DNA of 64,000 bases, from the NCBI GenBank assembly GCA_947258405.1, contig CAMYIE010000004.1, forward strand, positions 146,151 to 210,150, read 5' to 3'. Source of the stretch: an uncultured Eudoraea sp. (lineage in GTDB: Bacteria; Bacteroidota; Bacteroidia; Flavobacteriales; Flavobacteriaceae). Positions within the stretch are counted from its first letter, which is position 1, and each line of letters starts with the position of its first letter. The position numbers and the translations under genes were made by a program. Of the stretch, positions 54,310-63,288 are shown one piece after another. The notes under the pieces were generated by a model. The model was given only the letters and a program-made list of their open reading frames with translations. It ran no database searches and had not been told where the DNA came from.

Positions 54310-55152
54310 CTAGGTGGTTGGAACGAATTCAGCACTCCATACCCCCGTAGAGGCTTCTTTTTCAGCAAATTCCTGAAATCTAACAGGTTTTCTGTGGAGT
54401 ACTTTCTCTATATCATCAGTTATCTCAGCGTTGCTGGGATTCCCCAGGACCTCCGTGAACAAATACTCGATGAGCCATAAAAAGTCTTCCCTAATTCCCT
54501 GTGCGCGCAGGGCGTTGATATAAGCTGAAACGCTTATCCCTGTGAACTGTATTTCTCTTCCTGAGACCTTTGCAATTTCTGCAACGGCTTCCTCAAATGT
54601 TAGGGCCTCTGAACCGGTGAGCTCATAGATCTCGCCATTATGTTCCTCTTCGGTTAGGGCCTTTACCGCTACCTCCGCAATATCATTGACATCTACAAAA
54701 GGGATCTTCACTTCAGCGAAAGGCAAGGCTACAAACCTTTGTAATATAGGCTCCAGCAAAAAGTTTTCGCTAAAATTCTGGTTAAACCAATTGGCGCGGA
54801 TAATCGTATGTTTTAAGCCGGAGTGTATCACTACCTGCTCACACAACTGGGCTTCGCGTTCGCCTTTTCCTGAAAGCAATACGAGCTTCTCCACCTTTGC
54901 ATTTCTGGCTTGTTTTACCAATTCTTCAATGGCTTCCAAAGCCCCGGGAACAGCAAGATCGGGCTGATAGGTTATATATACGCTCTGTATACCGTCTAAG
55001 ACTTCTGACCAGCCTTCCGGATTATGCCAGTCGAATGCTGGCCTGCCGCTGCGAGAGCCTACTCTAACGCTATGACCTTGATCATTTAAAAGTTTTACAA
55101 TTCGCTTTCCGGTTTTACCGGTACCTCCAATGACTAAAATGTTTTGTTTCAT
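54310..55152 (-). CDS. NmrA-like NAD(P)-binding protein
   Basis: 280 aa. Rossmann motif ILVIGGTGKTGKRIVKLLND, then VRVGSRSGRPAFDW, IQSVYITYQPDLAVPG and KVEKLVLLSGKGERE. The C-terminal half holds VDVNDIAEVAVKALTEEEHNGEIYELTGSEALTFEEAVAEIA. Such atypical SDRs (ergot-alkaloid/NmrA type) act as reductases or redox sensors. It is the last of four genes in a row: AraC regulator, membrane protein, DUF1772 protein, this gene, with gaps of 92, 1 and 28 bases. Confidence 0.88.
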   Translation of the reverse strand: MKQNILVIGGTGKTGKRIVKLLNDQGHSVRVGSRSGRPAFDWHNPEGWSEVLDGIQSVYITYQPDLAVPGALEAIEELVKQARNAKVEKLVLLSGKGEREAQLCEQVVIHSGLKHTIIRANWFNQNFSENFLLEPILQRFVALPFAEVKIPFVDVNDIAEVAVKALTEEEHNGEIYELTGSEALTFEEAVAEIAKVSGREIQFTGISVSAYINALRAQGIREDFLWLIEYLFTEVLGNPSNAEITDDIEKVLHRKPVRFQEFAEKEASTGVWSAEFVPTT

Positions 55153-55180
55153 GATTTTAATTTTTAGTGTTAATAATTAT

Positions 55181-55684
55181 TTATGATGGCTGCTGGTTTA
55201 ATATCAGTCCCAGCAGTAGTAATACAAAAGAGAGGATTGAGCTTAGAGTTCGAACGAAATGCCATTGCCTCCATGGGGTTTCAAATTTTTGCCGTAGAGC
55301 TTTTACATCTTCAAGTGAAGCGACAGCTAAATCCATTTTGTCAAGGACCTCATTTAAGGGCACATTTCTAAATATGGTAACAAACACAACCCCAAGGATA
55401 AATAGCATAGCGGCGACTACATAGATCCAAAAAGCAGCACCTGAATTTTGATGTTTTAGATATACCAAAAGGATATGCCCAATAAAAGGCCCGAAGAATA
55501 CTACGATAAATAAGGGGTTGATAATTGCCCTGTTCATCTCTTGAAAGGAGCGTAGGAAGCTGAGATCATCCAGCTGTCCTATACCCGGTGTTACCGCATT
55601 CGTCCAGGTAAAGCAGAGTCCCGCTGTAAGTCCTGTTAGGAGTATTGTAAATAGTACTATAGTTGTTTCCAGTGTGAGGTTCAT
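55181..55684 (-). CDS. DUF1772 (anthrone oxygenase-like) membrane protein
   Basis: 167 aa, four membrane helices. The DUF1772 layout is seen: GLTAGLCFTWTNAVTPGIGQL, FLRSFQEMNRAIINPLFIVVFFG, YVVAAMLFILGVVFVTIFRNVPLNEVLD, with the conserved FRNVPLN before the last helical part, and WRQWHFVRTLSSILSFVLLLLGLI. Fungal homologues catalyse anthrone oxidation; bacterial ones are unassigned. It is one base from the upstream membrane gene, so coupling is likely. Confidence 0.87.
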   Translation of the reverse strand: MNLTLETTIVLFTILLTGLTAGLCFTWTNAVTPGIGQLDDLSFLRSFQEMNRAIINPLFIVVFFGPFIGHILLVYLKHQNSGAAFWIYVVAAMLFILGVVFVTIFRNVPLNEVLDKMDLAVASLEDVKALRQKFETPWRQWHFVRTLSSILSFVLLLLGLILNQQPS

Positions 55685-55685
55685 A

Positions 55686-56090
55686 TTAATACTGTTTTAA
55701 GGATTTTATTTTAGGGTATATTGTGATGTAGTAATACAGCACAGCGGTGGCGATCATCTCAAAAGCGATAATCCAGAAACCAGGATCCAGGAAAAAAGAA
55801 GAGTGACTACCACCATTGGGGATGATAAAAAGAGGTACCGTTATTACGGCATCTAAGAATGCTGCGGTTAACAGGAGTACCTGGCCTATTTTAATTCCGT
55901 GTGTAGTTGTATCCTTTTTGTAATAAATATGACTGCCAAGCCATACCAAGGGCAATACAACTGTAAGCAAGACCAAGTTTGCCTGCTCATCCCGATTTTC
56001 TAAAATTGGGAATTGATAAGAAAGAGTGTAAAAAGCAACGGCAAAGAACCAAACGCCTGCACCTATCATAATTGCTCGAAATGTTTTCAT
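55686..56090 (-). CDS. Four-helix membrane protein (possible DUF5367)
   Basis: 134 aa with four helices (AIMIGAGVWFFAVAFYTLSY, LVLLTVVLPLVWLGSHIYY, VLLLTAAFLDAVITVPLFII, WIIAFEMIATAVLYYYITIY). The third helix contains FLDAVITVP. It resembles DUF5367 by memory only. It stands first after the AraC regulator in the four-gene run and one base before the DUF1772 gene. No catalytic residues are visible. Confidence 0.68.
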   Translation of the reverse strand: MKTFRAIMIGAGVWFFAVAFYTLSYQFPILENRDEQANLVLLTVVLPLVWLGSHIYYKKDTTTHGIKIGQVLLLTAAFLDAVITVPLFIIPNGGSHSSFFLDPGFWIIAFEMIATAVLYYYITIYPKIKSLKQY

Positions 56091-56182
56091 GACTAATAAT
56101 TTTTTTAATTACAAGTCAAAACTAGAGCAGTTGGCCACCAGTTATTTATTCAGAAAGAAGTTTGATTTGTTTGAAAAGACGA

Positions 56183-57037
56183 CTACTTTATCTGGCTCGG
56201 TCTGTAGCCAAATTTTTTAGCAAAGGCGTTTGAAAACGAGCTCAGACTATCATAGCCTACATGCCAGGCTGCTTCCTGCACGGTAGCCTCTTTTGTGCTG
56301 ATCAAGCTATGAGCGGTGGTCAATCGTTCATGTTGCAGGTATTTAAATACCGGAAGCCCGAATACCTCTTTAAATTCTTTTTTGAGCTTGGTAGTATTTA
56401 GTCCTAACTGTTTGGAGAGTTCGGTTAAAGATGGTGGGTTATCAAGATTGTTCGATAGAATCTCTTTTGCTTTTAACAGACGGGTTTTATCCTTAGGTTT
56501 TATCTGCTTCGCATGATTTTCAGCCAATTGACCAAAGAAATGAGAAAGTAAGGCTGTAATCTGGCTCCTGAAGAACATCATTTTGGTTTTACCCTCGTAT
56601 TTTATATTGATTATGCCATCAACGATCTGATGCATTTCGGGCGTCATAAAAAAACTGGGTCCCTCAACATAATGGTTTTTTGGGTTAACCAAATTATCCA
56701 GGAGTTCTGAAAACAATTCTCCCTCCTGATTGGGTAGCTTTTGCAGATTTCTGGTTGCAGTGGCAATTACGATACATTCCAGTGGATTATCATTAGAGAC
56801 TGTATGAATGCAATCTACATGCTCATCGGCAAAAAAAGAAAGCGCCAGGCCTTTAGTATAATTAAAATTGCGCGATCCGGTGGGATAGCTCATTTCTAAA
56901 TTTACATTTCCTGAACCATAAAAAGCCACAGCGATAACAGGTTCATCAAAGCGACAGGAATCTGTGATGACTTCTTTTGAAAAAGCGGTCTCTACCAATA
57001 TGGTAAAGTCGTTAATATCGATGATGTCGCGGGTCAT
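56183..57037 (-). CDS. AraC-family transcriptional regulator
   Basis: 284 aa. The C-terminal AraC domain is plain: two helix-turn-helix units, first PSLTELSKQLGLNTTKLKKEFKEVFG, second VQEAAWHVGYDSLSSFSNAFAKKFGYRPSQIK. The N-terminal domain of about 170 residues is unrelated to the AraC arabinose fold and may bind a ligand. It stands upstream of the membrane/DUF1772/NmrA run on the same strand, so it probably regulates those genes. Confidence 0.9.
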   Translation of the reverse strand: MTRDIIDINDFTILVETAFSKEVITDSCRFDEPVIAVAFYGSGNVNLEMSYPTGSRNFNYTKGLALSFFADEHVDCIHTVSNDNPLECIVIATATRNLQKLPNQEGELFSELLDNLVNPKNHYVEGPSFFMTPEMHQIVDGIINIKYEGKTKMMFFRSQITALLSHFFGQLAENHAKQIKPKDKTRLLKAKEILSNNLDNPPSLTELSKQLGLNTTKLKKEFKEVFGLPVFKYLQHERLTTAHSLISTKEATVQEAAWHVGYDSLSSFSNAFAKKFGYRPSQIK

Positions 57038-57192
57038 TTAAACAATTCACATTTTTACTGTTCGTGCTTTTAATATGCTCTAGAAATATCGATTACTTAT
57101 TTAATCTGATAGAGCATAGCTAGTCATGATCTTGGATAATCACAAATTTTTTGGATTGATTTTAGCCAATTTACTGCTTTCACTATTCACTA

Positions 57193-57236
57193 TTCACTAT
57201 TCACTCCCGATAGCTATCGGGATCACTATTCACTAA
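57193..57236. repeat. Palindrome CCCGATAGCTATCGGG with flanks, copy 3, overlapping a stop codon
   Basis: 44 bases identical to 39914-39957 but inverted. The palindrome is at 57206-57221. Its edge carries the last codons and the TAG (57226-57228) of the DUF6090 gene. Extra ttcact copies extend to about 57180. Confidence 0.92.
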
Positions 57237-57993
57237 GCTCGAGATCAATAGATTTTAAAACCTTATTGCACTTTTCTATCAATTCCAAGCGGTAGGTATT
57301 GTTTACTTTTTGATAAAAAGCCACTGAAGACATAGCCCTGACGAACAATTTAAACTCCTGACTATCCTTTTCATTTAAAAAAGCATAATCATTCTCATTA
57401 AACATTTCCGGAGTTGTATATATATCAGAAACTGTACTGCCAAATTTAATAAAATCAGTTTCAGAATCCATATCAGAGGCAATGCCTATCATCCATTCGC
57501 TGATCGATAAAAGCAAAGCTCTCGTTTGGTCATATTCACTATACAGATCAAGAATCTCTTCTTTTAATTCCGGGTTTCGAATAAAACCGATAGTTCCCGA
57601 GCTTAACATGCTTCGATAAGTATTATCATTTGGCGAAAAAGCCTGATCCAGCATTTGGTCCCATGTATTACTCATGTTCTGTACCTCATCGATATTATCA
57701 ACTCCATCATACAGGACTACAAGTAACTCTTTCAGTTCTTCTCTCAATTTATCGTTACGAACAATATCTCTTTGGAAATTAATGGTATCCTTTACCAAAT
57801 CGCGATGAATTCTAACTAATAACTCGTCTCCTAAAACAAGTTCTTTGTTCTCTTGATTCCAATTGTTAACTCCAAGAGCAATCAAAATTCCTATAACGAC
57901 AAGGATAATTTCACCAATGGCGTAAAGCAAGTACTTACTGAACTTATTTTCGGCAAGGAGTCGTTGTCTTATTTTTCGAAAGATTTTTGCCAT
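57226..57993 (-). CDS. DUF6090 family protein (paralogue A)
   Basis: 255 aa. The N-terminal motif MAKIFRKIRQRLLAENKFSK precedes a single membrane helix (LLYAIGEIILVVIGILIALGV) ending NNWNQ, followed by a helical soluble domain that ends ELIEKCNKVLKSIDLELSE. The last residues are encoded in a palindromic repeat. Related to 61735 and 62473. DUF6090 has no known function; the basic N-terminus and single helix suggest an inner-membrane protein with a periplasmic domain. Confidence 0.87.
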   Translation of the reverse strand: MAKIFRKIRQRLLAENKFSKYLLYAIGEIILVVIGILIALGVNNWNQENKELVLGDELLVRIHRDLVKDTINFQRDIVRNDKLREELKELLVVLYDGVDNIDEVQNMSNTWDQMLDQAFSPNDNTYRSMLSSGTIGFIRNPELKEEILDLYSEYDQTRALLLSISEWMIGIASDMDSETDFIKFGSTVSDIYTTPEMFNENDYAFLNEKDSQEFKLFVRAMSSVAFYQKVNNTYRLELIEKCNKVLKSIDLELSE

Positions 57994-58069
57994 AGCGCTT
58001 ATAGAAGCTTGCGGTCTTGTTTAACCTTCATATTAAACTAATTGAATGCTGAGCAATGTTTTGTACTCC

Positions 58070-59386
58070 CTATTTTAGTATTATTCCATTTTTTACCCTC
58101 AATCCAATATTCTTTATGCTATTCATATCGCTTAACGGATTATCATCTAAGACTAGAAAAGTTGCTTCGTAACCATCTTTCAAAGCTCCAATTTTTCTAT
58201 CTGGAAAGATGGTCTTGGGAGTTTGTGTTAAAATGTTCAACAGTTCCAGATTGCTAAACGCATCGATTTTTTTAATATCGTTAATTTCTTCTCCCAGGGT
58301 GGCATACGTTTGATCTGCTCCTAATGCAATAACAATATTGGCTTCCGTAAAACGAATTAATTGTTCTTTTAAAAATGTATACTTTTTCTGCAGCAGCAAA
58401 GAGTCGATACTCATTTTAGAACCATCCCATTTATTGGCATAGTATTTTGCAAAGGAAACCGTAGGAGTTATAACCACATTATTTCTTGCAGCCTTTTCGA
58501 GTATTGAATCGGGAATTTGCAAGGCCGCCAGATCCGGATCGCCTATACCACCGCCATAACCGGGCATATGGGCAAAGTATCTTATATTGTACTTTAGAGC
58601 AATTTCAAAGTCTGAAACCGTCTCTACGTGGGCGATTATTCGAATATTATCTCTATTGGCCTTAGTCGTTAATTTGGCTAAAACTTCTTCAGACAAGCCA
58701 TAAGAACCAATATTTCCGTTCTCGATTCTTTTATTTCTATCCGCAGTATGTGAAATATAAAGTTTTAGAAAATCGGGCTTTTTGGACATTATATTCTGCC
58801 AATTCTTTTCAATATCTGAAACCGAATCTAATAAATAGTAGGCATCGTCCTTTTTGATGGTACTGCTTAAGATTTCTTCCTTTTTATCAGGATCCAGCAT
58901 GGCACGCCAGGAATAGTTGAGTGCCTGTGTTTCGTATAGACTATGCGGGTGTCCTCCTGTACTTGTAATTCCTCCGTGGGCAAACTTAGCATCAATTCTT
59001 CCTTTGGAGTTCAAAGAATCTTTGATCTTTAAATAGTTAGAATAGTGGTTTGTTAGAACCTGGATATAAAAAGTTCCTTCGCTAAGGTAGGCACTATAAA
59101 TACTGTCGAATTTTGCAACATCGTCAAAATTATGTGTGTGAGCATCTCCGAATGCAGGTATAATGTACTTGCCTGAGAGGTCTATTACAGTATCAAATCT
59201 GGCGCTTGCACTAAAGTCAAATTCTCCATGATTTACTACAAAGCTCGCTTTTTTAAAATCTACTCCGTTGAATACATATCCATAGGAATATTTGGTGATT
59301 TGTAAACTCTTATTGGAATCACAACCGGCGAAAACTATTGTAATTGCTAGGAGTAAATTAATTTTAATGTACTTGTATTCTATCAT
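58070..59386 (-). CDS. Amidohydrolase-family lipoprotein (second copy)
   Basis: 438 aa from ATG at 59386 (an ATG 7 codons upstream at 59407 is also possible); lipoprotein signal LLAITIVFAGC. Amidohydrolase features: FGDAHTHNF (HxH), a Lys in PDFLKLYISHTADR, His in IAHVETVSDF, and ALGADQTYA with the catalytic Asp. It has little sequence in common with the copy at 50077 beyond the metal site. Substrate unknown. It is located 76 bases upstream of the DUF6090 gene (57226) on the same strand. Confidence 0.86.
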   Translation of the reverse strand: MIEYKYIKINLLLAITIVFAGCDSNKSLQITKYSYGYVFNGVDFKKASFVVNHGEFDFSASARFDTVIDLSGKYIIPAFGDAHTHNFDDVAKFDSIYSAYLSEGTFYIQVLTNHYSNYLKIKDSLNSKGRIDAKFAHGGITSTGGHPHSLYETQALNYSWRAMLDPDKKEEILSSTIKKDDAYYLLDSVSDIEKNWQNIMSKKPDFLKLYISHTADRNKRIENGNIGSYGLSEEVLAKLTTKANRDNIRIIAHVETVSDFEIALKYNIRYFAHMPGYGGGIGDPDLAALQIPDSILEKAARNNVVITPTVSFAKYYANKWDGSKMSIDSLLLQKKYTFLKEQLIRFTEANIVIALGADQTYATLGEEINDIKKIDAFSNLELLNILTQTPKTIFPDRKIGALKDGYEATFLVLDDNPLSDMNSIKNIGLRVKNGIILK

Positions 59387-59407
59387 ATTTTCGATTAGGG
59401 TTGACAT

Positions 59408-59792
59408 CTGATGAAAGACCTTCCAAAGGGGCTGAAAATCTTGATATTATTTGTTGGGGGAAAAACAAGGATCAATAATCGATGGTAATAAAGATAAGTG
59501 AAAGCCAGAAATTCAACAATTCAAGTGCCGGAGATAACTGAAATACCCCATGAAGTGAACAACTATGAGGTAAAAAACCGGTACATCTATGTGATATATT
59601 CCGTTCTGGTAAAATGGCGCTACAATACGGTAAGATTAGCTGGAAGCCTTTAGCCATATACCGTTAGCTATCTTATCATCTACTTTAAAATTTTAATACA
59701 TAAAAAATATTTATGTTATATCTAAAATAATTAAATAAAAGTTTATGGAATATTCTTTTCATATTTGTATTCGAAACGTCTAAATCAAACAT
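59408..59792. other. Intergenic region upstream of icd
   Basis: About 385 bases. Two short overlapping open frames (plus 59498-59653, minus 59472-59657) were noticed but match nothing. CATATTTG at 59760-59767 might be a -7 element of icd with one mismatch to TAnnTTTG. Otherwise AT-rich and empty. Confidence 0.45.
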
Positions 59793-61307
59793 ATGAATAC
59801 TAGAGTATTGACCAGGAAACAGCTTATAAAAGATGTTAAAACACCGGTAAAAATTGCGGTAGCGAAAGGCGACGGAATCGGACCGGAAATTATGAAAGCT
59901 ACCTTACGCATTCTGGAAGTTGCTGGTGCAAACATCGAACCTGAATTCATAGAGTTGGGGGAAAAGATGTATTTGTCCGGTAATTCGTCAGGGATAGATT
60001 CCAGTGCCTGGGAGGCCATCCGCAGTAATAAGATCATTTTTAAGGCCCCAATTACAACACCTCAGGGTAAAGGTTATAAAAGTTTGAATGTGACCCTTAG
60101 AAAATCATTGGGACTCTACGCCAATGTAAGACCTGTGACAGCCTTATATCCCTATGTTCACACTAATTATCCCGATATGGATCTGGTTATTATTCGGGAA
60201 AACGAAGAAGACTTATATGCCGGAATTGAGCATAGACAAACCCAGGACGTTTACCAATGTCTAAAACTCATTACCAGACCAGGCTGCGAAAGGATTATTC
60301 GGTACGCATTTGAATATGCCAAAGCCTATGGACGAAAGAAAGTTACCTGTATGGTCAAGGATAATATAATGAAGCTAACGGATGGTCTGTTCCACAAAGT
60401 TTTCGATGAAATTGCACTGGAGTATCCTGAAATTGAAAAAGATACACAGATTATCGATATAGGATCTGCCCGTTTGGCTGCAAAACCAGAGCAATATGAT
60501 GTGATTGTTACCGCCAACCTTTATGGAGATATCATTTCAGACATTGCCGCGGAGATAGGTGGATCTGTTGGGATGTGTGGTTCTGCAAACATTGGACAGG
60601 AGGTAGCGATGTTTGAGGCTATTCACGGTTCCGCACCGGATATTGCGGGAGAAGGGATCGCAAATCCATCCGGACTCATAAATGCTGCCGTGGCCATGCT
60701 AGCTCATATCGGACAGGCGGAAATTGCAGACAAAGTAAAAAATGCCTGGTTGGTTACTCTAGAGCAAGGCTATCATACAGCAGATATTTATCAAGAAGAG
60801 ATTAGTTCAAAGAAGGTGGGAACCCAGGAATTTGCAGACAAAGTAATTGCAAACCTAGGACAAACCCCTAAAAATTTGAACCGGAGTGTCTTAACACATG
60901 GAAACGGAACGATTCAAATACCAGAGTACGTTCGTTACCAACAGCAAAAAGAACTCGTTGGCGTCGACGTCTTTTTAGACTGGCAGGGGGATGACCCCGA
61001 TGAACTTGGGAAATCACTGGCGGGTCTTGATGTCTACAAAATGAAATTAAAAATGATTACCAACAGGGGTGTTAAAGTATATCCGGAAGGATTAAAGGAA
61101 ACATATTGTACAGACCACTGGCGTTGTCGGTTTGTTGGCGTTGATGCCAAAATAAACAGAAGCGAACCAAAGTATGCCCATATAGATTTTGAGCAGGTGG
61201 TTGCCCTATTGTCCAGACTAAATCATTTAGGATATGATGTCATCAAAACAGAAAACCTGTACGAATTTGATGGAAAACGGGGATTTTCCCTAGGTCAGGG
61301 AGAATAG
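59793..61307 (+). CDS. icd: NADP-dependent isocitrate dehydrogenase (Thermus/Bacteroidetes type)
   Basis: 504 aa. The isopropylmalate/isocitrate dehydrogenase core is clear: AVAKGDGIGPEIM, the substrate loop KSLNVTLRKSLGLYANVRP, VIIRENEEDLYAGIEHRQT, the catalytic Tyr region AYGRKKVTCMVKDNIMK and the cofactor/metal sites GDIISDIAAEIGG and EAIHGSAPDIAG. About 130 extra C-terminal residues (DVFLDWQGDDPDELGKSL, RVKVYPEG) match the extended Thermus-like enzymes. It makes 2-oxoglutarate in the citric acid cycle. The start codon choice ATG 59793 is the first in frame, and a strong terminator follows. Confidence 0.93.
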   Translation: MNTRVLTRKQLIKDVKTPVKIAVAKGDGIGPEIMKATLRILEVAGANIEPEFIELGEKMYLSGNSSGIDSSAWEAIRSNKIIFKAPITTPQGKGYKSLNVTLRKSLGLYANVRPVTALYPYVHTNYPDMDLVIIRENEEDLYAGIEHRQTQDVYQCLKLITRPGCERIIRYAFEYAKAYGRKKVTCMVKDNIMKLTDGLFHKVFDEIALEYPEIEKDTQIIDIGSARLAAKPEQYDVIVTANLYGDIISDIAAEIGGSVGMCGSANIGQEVAMFEAIHGSAPDIAGEGIANPSGLINAAVAMLAHIGQAEIADKVKNAWLVTLEQGYHTADIYQEEISSKKVGTQEFADKVIANLGQTPKNLNRSVLTHGNGTIQIPEYVRYQQQKELVGVDVFLDWQGDDPDELGKSLAGLDVYKMKLKMITNRGVKVYPEGLKETYCTDHWRCRFVGVDAKINRSEPKYAHIDFEQVVALLSRLNHLGYDVIKTENLYEFDGKRGFSLGQGE

Positions 61308-61338
61308 AAAATTAGTATTGAAAAAGAAGATTAATGAA

Positions 61339-61372
61339 AACGCACTGACCTTGGGGTTGGTGCGTTTTTTGT
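61339..61372 (+). terminator. Rho-independent terminator of icd
   Basis: AACGCACTGACC (61339-61350) pairs with GGTTGGTGCGTT (61355-61366), with two G-T pairs and a four-base loop, followed by a long T run. It lies 32 bases past the icd stop. Confidence 0.9.
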
Positions 61373-61515
61373 TTTTTTCATTGATCCAAAGATTTAGTTG
61401 ATGGCCAGTATCTCCGCTGTGATATCATCTTGCCCATGGTGAGATGGTCCATAATAGTTGTTGCCTTTCGTTATTTTTTCAACTCAGAATTACTTCGATG
61501 TTCCTTATTTCAAGT

Positions 61516-61713
61516 TTATTGATACAAAACATACCTCGGCGGTGTTAGTCCGTTCAGGCGTAAATAAACCAGCATTTGCCCTCTATGATGGGTGATATGG
61601 TCGGTAAGTAATAAGAGTATCTGTCTTTTTGTTCTCTCCATCCCGAAATAATCGAGTTTTTCATAGGGTTGGTTTTATGGCCGCTCAGGAACAAAATTGT
61701 AGTTTAATTGCAT
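61516..61713 (-). pseudogene. Truncated DinB-family remnant with an internal stop
   Basis: Read from ATG at 61713, the frame gives MQLNYNFVPERP, then TAA (61675-61677), then NQPYEKLDYFGMERTKRQIL, TDHITHHRGQMLVYLRLNGL and a stop at 61516. The THHRGQMLVYLRLNG motif is the third helix of DinB proteins with the His pair, and the PYEKLDYF segment is also typical. About 90 N-terminal residues are missing. Remnant of a gene lost by deletion plus nonsense mutation. Confidence 0.8.
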
Positions 61714-61734
61714 TTGTGCATTGTTATGTTTTCT

Positions 61735-62463
61735 CTATTTTTTTAATTCCTGATCAATTAATTCGATAACCTCCTGGTTTTTGATTTTTAAGTCAAATAG
61801 GTTCTGAGCATACCAGTATTTCTGTTCAGTAAAGTTCCTTAGGTCTGCAAAGATCTTTTCATCTTTTGCTTTTTTCAAATCAGAATAGGTCCAATAACGT
61901 TTCTCACTCGGATATGCCCAGCTAATTTGCAACTCAATTTCTTTAATGACTTGATAGGTACTGGCAATCCGCTCGTGACTTTCATTATAGATCCGCTGAA
62001 TTTCCTGAAATAATTCCCTGTTCTTTATTAAGTCAGACTGGCCGTCGGAGATAAGGGACTGGTAAGTGCTATTGATAGACCTGAATGAAAGATTTCTGTA
62101 AAAAATCCCACTAAAAAGCAGGGTGTCCGGATTATTGAAAAGGCTGCCGTATCGGTCGGTATTATAGACGGGATTCTTATGAAAAACTGAATCTATACTG
62201 CTGATGATACCAAAGGCGGGCTTTTGTTGTCTCAAAACACTATCCGCCAGAACAATGTCATTTCTAAGATCGATTTGTACGCCCTTCAGGTATTGTATTC
62301 CTATTTTGTCGGCTTTGCGTTGCTCATTCCAATTGTTTATTTGTAAAGCAATCAAAATCCCAATAACGACAAGGAATATCTCACCAAGAGCGTAGAGGAG
62401 GTATTTGGAAAGTTTATTTTCACTTAGTAATCGGTGTCTTATTTTTCGAAAGAATTTTATCAT
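61735..62463 (-). CDS. DUF6090 family protein (paralogue B)
   Basis: 242 aa. N-terminus MIKFFRKIRHRLLSENKLSK, then one membrane helix (LLYALGEIFLVVIGILIALQI) ending NNWNEQRK, followed by a mainly helical domain (YLKGVQIDLRNDIVLADSVLRQQ, NRELFQEIQRIYNESHERIAS) and a C-terminus in IDQELKK. Close to the copy at 62473, which ends 9 bases upstream. No catalytic residues are recognisable. Confidence 0.87.
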   Translation of the reverse strand: MIKFFRKIRHRLLSENKLSKYLLYALGEIFLVVIGILIALQINNWNEQRKADKIGIQYLKGVQIDLRNDIVLADSVLRQQKPAFGIISSIDSVFHKNPVYNTDRYGSLFNNPDTLLFSGIFYRNLSFRSINSTYQSLISDGQSDLIKNRELFQEIQRIYNESHERIASTYQVIKEIELQISWAYPSEKRYWTYSDLKKAKDEKIFADLRNFTEQKYWYAQNLFDLKIKNQEVIELIDQELKK

Positions 62464-62472
62464 CTGCTCTAC

Positions 62473-63228
62473 CTATTGTTTGTTGAGGTCTGATTTAATG
62501 GACTCCTGCAAATCCAGAGTTAGTCCTTTAATTGCAATCAAATTATCCTTTAGTGACCGGTTTATCCAATAGTGTCCCGCTGCATCGCGGCTTAAAAGGT
62601 CTTTGTTTGCAAACAGGTTTTTAATGGCTATTGATTTATCGTTGTTGATAAACAAATCACTTGTGCTTGGGTCAATTTCGAATGCTGGTGTCTCTTTTGC
62701 CACTGCCTGATCGATGGGTGTAATCCAATTCTTATTTACATTATTCGATTCCTCTACCTGGGTAATATAGCCGTAATATGAAATGATATCATTAACGAGA
62801 GAAGTATTGGTAATGACCTTCATATTTCCTGTTTGTGAAAGATCGATATAGGTATTTCTGCTAGGCACAAACTCAAAAATAAGCCATCCATTCTCGAAAA
62901 AAGCGGTCATGCTTTTCTGTAAACTGTCAATATTACTTGTATTATTAAAGGAACTGATAAAGCTTTTAATGATCGATTGATTTTCATCGATATCGGCAAT
63001 GGCAGCTTCGATATTGGTAACATCGTGATCCAAATCGATCAATAACCTTTTCAGATATGTCTTTTCGAGCTGTTTTAGATCTTGTTCCTGCTTCCATTGA
63101 TTAATCTGCAGGGCAACCAGAATACCAATGACCACCAGCAATATTTCACCAACAGCGTAGACCAGATATTTGCTGAATTTATTCTCGGAGAGTAGATTTT
63201 GTCGAATATTGCGAAAGAATTTTAACAT
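62473..63228 (-). CDS. DUF6090 family protein (paralogue C)
   Basis: 251 aa. MLKFFRNIRQNLLSENKFSK, a membrane helix (LVYAVGEILLVVIGILVALQI) ending NQWKQ, then a helical domain (TYLKRLLIDLDHDVTNIEAAIADIDENQ). It forms a tandem pair with 61735, probably by duplication, since both share the same start-to-helix layout. The DHFR-like gene stands 60 bases upstream on the same strand, so all three may form one operon. Function unknown. Confidence 0.87.
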   Translation of the reverse strand: MLKFFRNIRQNLLSENKFSKYLVYAVGEILLVVIGILVALQINQWKQEQDLKQLEKTYLKRLLIDLDHDVTNIEAAIADIDENQSIIKSFISSFNNTSNIDSLQKSMTAFFENGWLIFEFVPSRNTYIDLSQTGNMKVITNTSLVNDIISYYGYITQVEESNNVNKNWITPIDQAVAKETPAFEIDPSTSDLFINNDKSIAIKNLFANKDLLSRDAAGHYWINRSLKDNLIAIKGLTLDLQESIKSDLNKQ

Positions 63229-63288
63229 CCATTCTAAATTATAATATCACCAACAATCTTTGCTATACTATCGTTGCGGGATCATATT

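Noticed and set aside
59498..59653. 51-codon plus-strand ORF starting at GTG before icd
   Set aside because: The protein reads smoothly (YEVKNRYIYVIYSVLVKWRYN) but it overlaps another random ORF on the other strand and no family is known; left as unresolved.
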